Positions 22,251 through 27,581 of a stretch of DNA of 27,581 nt are shown piece by piece. The DNA is from an uncultured Acidobacteriota bacterium (GTDB lineage: Bacteria; Acidobacteriota; Blastocatellia; Pyrinomonadales; Pyrinomonadaceae): assembly GCA_902826505.1 (NCBI GenBank), contig CADEFG010000003.1:1-27581 (forward strand), in the 5' to 3' direction. Both the position numbers and the translations under genes were made by a program. The stretch's first letter is position 1, and each line of letters starts with the position of its first letter. The notes under the pieces are model-generated. The model ran no database searches. It was not told the origin of the DNA and saw only the letters and a list, made by a program, of their open reading frames with translations.

Positions 22251-22679
22251 ATGAGCACTCCGCTGATAAAAGAGTTTACATATAATGCACCAATTGAGAA
22301 AGTTTGGCGGGCTTTAACCGTTCAGGATAGTTTGAAGAAATGGTATTTTCCTCAACTTCAAAAATTTGAACCTATCGTCGGATTTAAATTTGAGTTTGAC
22401 GACGACAGCGCCGAATACCAAAAAGAATGGATCGTGACTAAAGTGGCAGAAGGCAAAACGTTTGCGCATAGTTGGGCTTATAAAGGCTATTCGGGAATTT
22501 CAGAGGTTATCTTTGATTTATTTGCAGAAGGAAATAAAACCAGGCTGAGAGTTACTCAAACAGATTTGGAAAGCTTTCCAAATGACCGGCATTTTGCCAG
22601 AGAACGATTTGAATGGGGATGGGATAATCTGCTCGGACAAAACTTGAAGCACCTTCTCGAAGACGGTAATAATTCTTGA
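22251..22679 (+). CDS. SRPBCC / AHSA1-family protein
   Basis: START-like hydrophobic-pocket fold, 142 residues. Starts with IKEFTYNAPIEKVWRALT, then WYFPQ, FEFDDDSAEYQKEWIVTKV, TFAHSWAYKGYSG and a C-terminal helix RFEWGWDNLLGQNLKHLLEDG, as in activator of Hsp90 homologue 1-like bacterial proteins. Ligand unknown. AT-richer than its neighbours and no SD, so perhaps acquired. Confidence 0.9.
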   Translation: MSTPLIKEFTYNAPIEKVWRALTVQDSLKKWYFPQLQKFEPIVGFKFEFDDDSAEYQKEWIVTKVAEGKTFAHSWAYKGYSGISEVIFDLFAEGNKTRLRVTQTDLESFPNDRHFARERFEWGWDNLLGQNLKHLLEDGNNS

Positions 22680-22710
22680 GCGGAATTTCGGCGGTTTCAA
22701 ACTGCTTGCT

Positions 22711-22735
22711 TATAATTGAGCCGTAATTTTTACGG
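22711..22735 (+). promoter_or_regulatory. Possible -10 box and leader hairpin of the MFS gene
   Basis: TATAAT (22711-22716) lies 38 bases before the MFS start but no matching -35 is evident. A small hairpin CCGTAA/TTACGG (22721-22726, 22730-22735) follows where the leader would begin. Confidence 0.35.
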
Positions 22736-22754
22736 CGGAACAAAGGTTTTTTAG

Positions 22755-24005
22755 ATGTTATCGAAAGAAAAAATAATTCTTCTGCTGCTGACGATACTTA
22801 ATTTCACGCATATTCTCGATTTTATGATCATGATGCCGCTTGGCAATTATCTGATGCCGTATTTTGACATCAGCTCGCAGCAGTTTTCGATGCTCGTCGC
22901 GGCTTACACGTTCAGCGCGGGCGCGTCGGGTTTCTTAGCGGCGTTTTTTGTCGACGGTTTCGACCGCAAAAGGGTTTTGCTTTTTGCTTACGCGGGATTT
23001 TTGATCGGAACTCTATGCTGCGCGATCTCGCCGCGATATGAGATTTTGCTCGCGTCGCGAATCGTCGCCGGGCTTTTCGGCGGATTGATCGGCGCGCAGG
23101 TTTTGTCGATCGTCGCCGACATCGTGCCGTATGAACGACGCGCGGCGGCGATGGGCATGATCATGGCGGCGTTTTCGGCGGCGTCGGTTTTCGGCGTGCC
23201 GTTCGGGCTTTATATCGCGAATCTTTTTAACTGGCACGCGCCGTTCTTTTTCGTCGTCATTCTGGGCGTTTTGCTCGTGCCGTTTTTGATTAAATTTCTG
23301 CCGAAAATGGACGCTCATCTGCTTGTCGAAAATCGTCAGAAAATCAGTCCGACGCAGCTTGTCGGCGATGTTTTTCGCAACAGCAGTCAATTGTACGCGC
23401 TCGCGCTGACGGCTTTTTTGATGATGGGACATTTTATGATCATCCCGTTTATCAACCCGTTTATGGAATTCAATATGGGATTTTCCAAGACGCAAACGCC
23501 GATCATTTATATGGTCGGTGGCGCGCTGACGATGGTCACTTCGCCGATGCTCGGAAAGCTCGCCGACCGAATCGGAAAATATAATCTGTTTATTTTTCTC
23601 GCGCTGGCGGGAATTCCGCTGATCGCTCTGATTACAAATCTTCCGGCGATTCCGTTTTATTTCGTCTTGTGCATCACGGGTTTGTGGTTCATCATTTCGG
23701 CGGGCAGATTTATTCCGGCGCAGGCGATGGTTTCAAATGTCGTGCCGCCCGAAAGACGCGGCAGTTTTATGAGTTTCAATTCGTCCATCCAACAATTATT
23801 CGTCGGTCTGGCATCGGTTCTCGCGGGATTTATCGTCGTCAAAATGCCCGACAACAGGCTTGAGCATTACGAAGTTACGGGTTATCTGAGCATCGCACTA
23901 ATTTTGTGCAGCATTTTTATTGCGACGATGCTCAACAAAAAATTAAAGGAAAAAGAAAACGACACCGCGATTTCAAACAAGGAAGAATTAGCGGTTGTCG
24001 GGTAG
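22755..24005 (+). CDS. Major facilitator superfamily transporter
   Basis: Twelve-segment inner-membrane MFS protein, 416 residues, probably a drug/sugar-efflux type (AraJ/YdhP-like group). First segment holds LNFTHILDFMIMMPLG; the conserved inter-helix motif appears as VDGFDRKRVLLFAYAG (about 63-78) and again in the second half as GKLADRIGKYNLF. The motif C-like glycine-rich region is AAFSAASVFGVPFG. Weak SD AAAGG. Substrate unknown; export of a product of the nearby oxidoreductases is speculation. Confidence 0.93.
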   Translation: MLSKEKIILLLLTILNFTHILDFMIMMPLGNYLMPYFDISSQQFSMLVAAYTFSAGASGFLAAFFVDGFDRKRVLLFAYAGFLIGTLCCAISPRYEILLASRIVAGLFGGLIGAQVLSIVADIVPYERRAAAMGMIMAAFSAASVFGVPFGLYIANLFNWHAPFFFVVILGVLLVPFLIKFLPKMDAHLLVENRQKISPTQLVGDVFRNSSQLYALALTAFLMMGHFMIIPFINPFMEFNMGFSKTQTPIIYMVGGALTMVTSPMLGKLADRIGKYNLFIFLALAGIPLIALITNLPAIPFYFVLCITGLWFIISAGRFIPAQAMVSNVVPPERRGSFMSFNSSIQQLFVGLASVLAGFIVVKMPDNRLEHYEVTGYLSIALILCSIFIATMLNKKLKEKENDTAISNKEELAVVG

Positions 24006-24019
24006 AAATCATAGAAAAT

Positions 24020-24390
24020 TTAGCCACAGATAAATACAGATTTTCGAGATGGAAAAAGATAGATTTTTTAAGGAAATAAATATTTGGAAACCTGTTGATG
24101 AAAGAACAGTCGCTCGTTTTCGGTGTTTTGAAGTTTTGCCAGATGGAAAATTTTTATTGCAATCTACAGATTAGATTTATGACGATTCCGATGAAAAATA
24201 TCGAGATAGTTTAGATGATTATTTTTTCGGAAGTCTTTCAAAAGAAAATTATGAAGAAATGTCTAAAAATGCAAGCGACACAGTTGAGGAAGCGATTGCA
24301 AAACACGAGGCTGATTTCAAAGATTTAGAAAGTGAAATTGAACAAATCAAGAATAATAAATCTTAAAAATCTGTGTTTATTTGCGGTTAA
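24020..24390. repeat. 25-base inverted arms bracketing a small gene
   Basis: Arm 24020-24044 and arm 24366-24390 are reverse complements at 21 of 25 bases. The right arm overlaps the last A of the pseudogene stop codon. The arm text (TTAGCCACAGATAAATACAG) is of the same kind as at 12754-12784. The loop is about 320 bases and contains one whole small AT-rich gene. Confidence 0.8.
24049..24366 (+). pseudogene. Small AT-rich gene interrupted by an in-frame TAG
   Basis: From ATG 24049 (MEKDRFFKEINIWKPVDERT) the frame reads through 41 codons, meets TAG at 24172-24174, and continues uninterrupted in the same frame to TAA at 24364. Read through, it is a 104-residue acidic protein with a C-terminal coiled-coil-like helix (KHEADFKDLESEIEQIKNNK). 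Both halves look coding. A single base change, for example CAG to TAG, would explain it. Family not recognised. No SD. Bracketed by inverted arms and clearly AT-richer than its neighbours. Confidence 0.7.
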
Positions 24391-24414
24391 TAATTAGTTT
24401 TGAAGTGGGTAATT

Positions 24415-25437
24415 ATGAGCAGTATTAAAAATATTCCGTTTTCGGTTTTGGATTTATCGCCGGTGTTTGAAGGCGAAACGGCGCGGGACGCTTTGCGTCA
24501 TACTTTGAGTTTGGCGCAAACGGCGGAAAATCTCGGTTACAAAAGATTCTGGCTTGCCGAACATCATAATATGCCGGGAATTGCGAGCGCGGCAACTTCG
24601 GTTGTGATCGGTTATGTGGCGAATGGAACAAAAAAAATCCGTGTCGGTTCGGGCGGAATTATGCTTTCGAATCATGCGCCGCTGGTCATTGCCGAGCAAT
24701 TCGGAACGCTTGAAAGTCTTTATCCCGGGCGAATTGATCTGGGTTTGGGACGCGCGCCCGGAACCGATCGACCGGCGACGCTGGCGTTGCGGCGAAGTTT
24801 GACCAGCGACGGCGACGAATTTCCCGAACAACTCGAAGAACTGAGATTTTTCTTTCGCGACGTGGTTGAAAATCAAAAGGTTCAAGCCGTTCCGGGCGCA
24901 GGTTTGAACATTCCGATCTGGCTTTTGAGTTCGAGCGGTTTTTCGGCGCATCTGGCGGGGCTTCTTGGTTTGCCGTTCGCGTTTGCGGCGCATTTTTCGC
25001 CCGAACAAACTTTGCCGTCGCTCAAACTTTACCGGCAGACTTTTCAGCCTTCGGACGATTTGCCGCAACCTTATGCGATGGTCGCTTTGAATATCGTCGC
25101 GGCGGAAACGGACGACGAAGCCGAATATTTGGCGACTTCGCAAACGCAGTCGTTCTTAAAATTGATTCGCGGCACTCCCGGCAAAATTCCGCCGCCGGTT
25201 GCAGATATGAATTCGATCTGGAACGCGCAGGAAAAAGCTCTGGTTGCATCGCGCACAGGCGGTTCGATCATTGGCAGCAAGGAAACGGTGAAACGAAAAT
25301 TGGAAGAATTTTTAGAAGCGACGAACGCCGATGAAATTATGGTCAACGCGATGATTTTCGATCACGCGAAACGTCTGCGTTCGTATGAAATCATCGCGGA
25401 AATCTGGCAGGATAAAGCCGTTAGAACATCAGCGTAA
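24415..25437 (+). CDS. Luciferase-like flavin monooxygenase (YhbW/MsnO8-like)
   Basis: Bacterial luciferase superfamily TIM barrel using reduced flavin, 340 residues. Motifs: FSVLDLSPVFEG, GYKRFWLAEHHNMPGIASAAT, IRVGSGGIMLSNHAPLVIAEQFGTLESLYPGRIDLGLGRAPGTD and IGSKETVKRKLEEFLE near the end. These are typical of the YhbW/MsnO8 subgroup. Reaction unknown; such enzymes need a flavin reductase partner, and none is specific here. ATG 24415 chosen over the in-frame TTG at 24400. Only a weak purine stretch precedes it. The stop codon directly touches the start of the next gene. Confidence 0.93.
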   Translation: MSSIKNIPFSVLDLSPVFEGETARDALRHTLSLAQTAENLGYKRFWLAEHHNMPGIASAATSVVIGYVANGTKKIRVGSGGIMLSNHAPLVIAEQFGTLESLYPGRIDLGLGRAPGTDRPATLALRRSLTSDGDEFPEQLEELRFFFRDVVENQKVQAVPGAGLNIPIWLLSSSGFSAHLAGLLGLPFAFAAHFSPEQTLPSLKLYRQTFQPSDDLPQPYAMVALNIVAAETDDEAEYLATSQTQSFLKLIRGTPGKIPPPVADMNSIWNAQEKALVASRTGGSIIGSKETVKRKLEEFLEATNADEIMVNAMIFDHAKRLRSYEIIAEIWQDKAVRTSA

Positions 25438-26277
25438 ATGAGCGAAAGAATTTTAGACATCAACGGCGTCGAGATCTGTGCCGAAAGTTTCGGCGATTCG
25501 GGCGATCCGCCGATTTTGCTGATCATGGGCGCGATGGCTTCGATGATTTGGTGGGACGCGCAGTTTTGCCGAAAACTGGCGGAGCGCGGACGTTTCGTAA
25601 TTCGTTACGACAATCGCGATGTCGGTAGTTCGACTGTTTACGCACCGGAAACGAACAATTATTCGGTCGAAGATATGACGGATGATGCGGTCGGGGTTCT
25701 TGATGCTTTCGGGATTGAAAACGCGCATTTTGTCGGAATGTCGCTCGGTGGAATGATTGCACAGATCGCGGCGATCCGGCATCCGCAAAGAGTTTTGACG
25801 ATCACGATGATCGCGTCGAGCCCGTTTGCCGAAATTCCCGATCTTCCGCCGATCGACGAAAAAATACTCGAATTTCACGCGCAAGCCGGAGAAATCGACT
25901 GGTCGAACGAAAAAAGCGTGACTGATTATTTAGTCGGCGGTTGGCGACTGCTCAACGGTTCGAGACACGAATTTGATGCGCAAAGGGCTGGCGAACTTGC
26001 TGAAACCGAATTCAAAAGAGCGAAAAATTTGCCGAGTATGTTCAATCACGCGACGCTCGGCGGCGGCGAACAATATTACGATAAAATAAAGGAAATCGCG
26101 ATTCCGGCGCTCGTTATTCACGGGACGGAAGATGCGGTTCTGCCATTTCCGCACGCTTTGGCGATCGTTTCGGAAATTCCGGGCGCAAAGCTATTGACGC
26201 TCGAAGGCGCGGGACACGAAATTCATCCCGCCGATTGGGATCAAATCGTTGAGGCAATTGTCGAGCATACAAATTAA
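25438..26277 (+). CDS. Alpha/beta hydrolase
   Basis: Serine hydrolase fold, 279 residues. Nucleophile elbow GMSLGG with S102, acid D232 in HGTEDAVLPF and H260 in GAGHEIHPADW; oxyanion region LIMGAMASMIWWD. The cap has RYDNRDVGSS, common in the aclacinomycin methylesterase (RdmC)-like and peroxidase-like group. ATG follows the monooxygenase stop with no gap, so translational coupling is likely. Substrate unknown; the pair could act in sequence on one compound. Confidence 0.94.
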   Translation: MSERILDINGVEICAESFGDSGDPPILLIMGAMASMIWWDAQFCRKLAERGRFVIRYDNRDVGSSTVYAPETNNYSVEDMTDDAVGVLDAFGIENAHFVGMSLGGMIAQIAAIRHPQRVLTITMIASSPFAEIPDLPPIDEKILEFHAQAGEIDWSNEKSVTDYLVGGWRLLNGSRHEFDAQRAGELAETEFKRAKNLPSMFNHATLGGGEQYYDKIKEIAIPALVIHGTEDAVLPFPHALAIVSEIPGAKLLTLEGAGHEIHPADWDQIVEAIVEHTN

Positions 26278-26308
26278 ACCAAAATGTTGTTATAGTTAAA
26301 GAAAAATT

Positions 26309-27265
26309 ATGAAAGCAATCAGAGTTCACGAACTTGGCGGAGCGGAAAATTTGACGCTCGAAGAAATCGAAAAACCGACGCCGAAACCGGACGAGGTTTT
26401 AATCAAGACGGCGGCAGCGGGCATTAACTATGCCGACACGATGATGCGTGCCGGAAATTATCTGACGAAACCCGATCTGCCGTTCACGCTCGGTTACGAA
26501 GTCGCCGGAACGATCGAAAGTTTGGGCGCAGACGTTAAAAATCTAACAGTCGGACAGCGCGTGCTGGCAACGGCTTCGAGCGGCGGTTATGCCGAATTTG
26601 CGACCGCGCGCGCCGTTCTGACGATGCCGATTCCCGATGAACTGGGCTTTAGCGAAGCGACCGCCTTGCTCGTGCAGGGTTTGACCGCGCTCGGACTGCT
26701 GAACGAAACGAAAGCGGGCGAAACGATCTTGATTCACGCGGCGGCGGGCGGCGTCGGAACTTTGCTCGTGCAGCTTGCCAAAGACAAAGGCTTAAAGGTG
26801 ATCGGGACGGCTTCGAGCGAGCAGAAATTGCAGCTTGTCGCCGATCTCGGCGCGGATTTTGCCGTCAATTATTCGGAAGACGATTGGACGGACGAGGTTT
26901 TGAAAGCGACCGACGGCAAAGGCGTCGATTGGCTGATCGAAATGGTCGGCGGCGCGATCGTCGCGAAAAACCTGAAGGTTCTCGCCAAAAACGGGACAAT
27001 GTGGATTTACGGCTCGGCGAGCGGCGAGGATTTCAAGGTTTCGGTCTTGAGCCTGATGGCAAAAAATCACACGATCCGCGGTTACTGGCTGATGAACGAA
27101 TCGGTCGGAAACCGGATCAAATTTACCAAAGAATTGCTCGAACATCTCGGCGCGAAACGCTTGAAAATTCAGGTCACGGAATTTCCGCTCGAAAAGGCAA
27201 AAGAAGCGCACGAAGCGATCGAAAGCCGCAAAACGACTGGAAAAGTCGTGTTGACTGTAAATTAA
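26309..27265 (+). CDS. NAD(P)H:quinone oxidoreductase, zinc-free MDR (QorA-like)
   Basis: 318 residues. Signature AAAGINYADTMMRAGNY (35-51), GYEVAGTIESLG and the cofactor motif HAAAGGVGTLLVQLAK, then TASSEQKLQLVADLGAD. No zinc-binding cysteines. Like zeta-crystallin/QorA, it reduces quinones or enones with NADPH. 31 bases after the hydrolase stop; only a weak AAAGA-like SD. It ends the codirectional run; a repeat and an ArsR promoter follow. Confidence 0.94.
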   Translation: MKAIRVHELGGAENLTLEEIEKPTPKPDEVLIKTAAAGINYADTMMRAGNYLTKPDLPFTLGYEVAGTIESLGADVKNLTVGQRVLATASSGGYAEFATARAVLTMPIPDELGFSEATALLVQGLTALGLLNETKAGETILIHAAAGGVGTLLVQLAKDKGLKVIGTASSEQKLQLVADLGADFAVNYSEDDWTDEVLKATDGKGVDWLIEMVGGAIVAKNLKVLAKNGTMWIYGSASGEDFKVSVLSLMAKNHTIRGYWLMNESVGNRIKFTKELLEHLGAKRLKIQVTEFPLEKAKEAHEAIESRKTTGKVVLTVN

Positions 27266-27303
27266 TTACCTTGTTTTTTTTAGTTTCTTGATAATTTTGT
27301 TTT

Positions 27304-27378
27304 GCGCCTTAGCGGCTTTGCGGGAAATTCAATTATTCATTTAGGACAAGTTCATTTCCCGCAAAGGCGCAAAGGCGC
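27304..27378. repeat. Inverted repeat of CGCAAAGG units after the quinone reductase
   Basis: Arms 27304-27328 and 27354-27378 match at 23 of 25 bases. Related to 5664-5723 and 8771-8834. The units recur with a period of about 8. The 244-base gap 27266-27509 also holds the ArsR promoter. Confidence 0.9.
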
Positions 27379-27460
27379 TAAGTTTAAAACCCTCCAAAAT
27401 ATAAAAAATACAGTATTAAACGTTGCAAAAAAGAATATTTAAATTATTTGAAATTTCTGC

Positions 27461-27491
27461 TTGACAAATATATAGACGAATGTCAATATAT
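27461..27491 (+). promoter_or_regulatory. Promoter with ArsR-type operator
   Basis: TTGACA (27461-27466) with a -10-like AATATA at 27485-27490 (18-base spacer). An inverted repeat ATATATAGAC (27468-27477) GAAT GTCAATATAT (27482-27491), one mismatch, lies in the spacer and -10 region. Length and AT-rich ends suit autorepression by an ArsR protein. Confidence 0.75.
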
Positions 27492-27509
27492 CTAACTGTC
27501 AGGGTTAAT

Positions 27510-27581
27510 ATGGACAACAGACGATTTCAAAAAGTAGCAAAAGCATTGGCTGATCCGCGCCGGTTCGGGATTTTGCAAACC
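27510..27581 (+). CDS. ArsR-family transcriptional regulator, N-terminus only
   Basis: The 24 visible codons read MDNRRFQKVAKALADPRRFGILQ, the standard first helix pair of small ArsR/SmtB winged-helix repressors (ALADPxRxxIL). SD AGGG lies 5 bases before the ATG. Cut by the window's right edge, so the sensed signal cannot be judged. An operator-like dyad upstream supports autoregulation. Confidence 0.85.
   Translation, partial: MDNRRFQKVAKALADPRRFGILQT

Noticed and set aside
24020..24390. Insertion sequence or MITE
   Set aside because: No transposase, no target-site duplication seen outside the arms, and the arms are of the same kind as ordinary intergenic repeats; kept only as an open finding.
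24454..25143. 229-codon minus-strand frame
   Set aside because: Antisense to the luciferase-like gene; Arg/Gln/Lys-rich shadow.

Overview
The window reads as a chromosomal segment of a mid-GC (about 50% by eye) Gram-negative-type bacterium. Evidence is complex I genes, two predicted lipoproteins, a c-type cytochrome and Shine-Dalgarno (SD) starts of GGAGG type. Gene content and dense intergenic short-period inverted repeats fit an Acidobacteriota relative (Blastocatellia-like), but this is inference. No rRNA, tRNA, CRISPR array, transposase or phage gene was seen.

Layout. (1) 1-2828, minus strand: nuoA-nuoB-nuoC-nuoD, the start of a complex I operon; nuoD runs off the left edge. A terminator-like hairpin lies between nuoB and nuoC. 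(2) 3120-5662, plus: an unrecognised two-domain protein, then thiS, thiG and a lipoprotein cytochrome c. (3) 5724-7972, minus: an EEP-family phosphodiesterase and a phospholipase D/cardiolipin-synthase-like protein. (4) 8130-11501, plus: a small zinc-ribbon membrane protein, gene remnants, an SDR39U1 epimerase, a GntR regulator and two tiny unknown genes. (5) 11549-27265, plus: a long codirectional run rich in redox enzymes. It holds an Rrf2 regulator, nitroreductase, DoxX, single-Cys thioredoxin-fold protein, YceI lipoprotein, two zinc-free MDR reductases, DUF5335, O-methyltransferase, NmrA-like protein, zinc alcohol dehydrogenase, DUF1801, glutathione peroxidase, aldo/keto reductase, Old Yellow Enzyme, SRPBCC protein, MFS transporter, a nonsense-interrupted small gene, a luciferase-like monooxygenase and an alpha/beta hydrolase. 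(6) 27510 onward: the first codons of an ArsR regulator behind a clear promoter/operator.

The redox run looks like general electrophile/quinone/peroxide handling: NAD(P)H- and flavin-dependent reductases for activated double bonds, carbonyls, nitro groups and quinones, with thiol peroxidase and export functions. No dedicated pathway could be assigned.

The most unusual signal is intergenic. At least thirteen gaps carry an inverted repeat whose arms are short tandem units, often period 7 and sometimes about 8. The unit sequence differs between most loci but the architecture is the same. Several fill the gap between two stop/start codons. Genes behind these hairpins mostly lack an SD sequence, while most genes without them have a good one. 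One heptamer array sits inside the coding sequence of the cytochrome's signal peptide, and one arm pair brackets a whole small AT-rich pseudogene.
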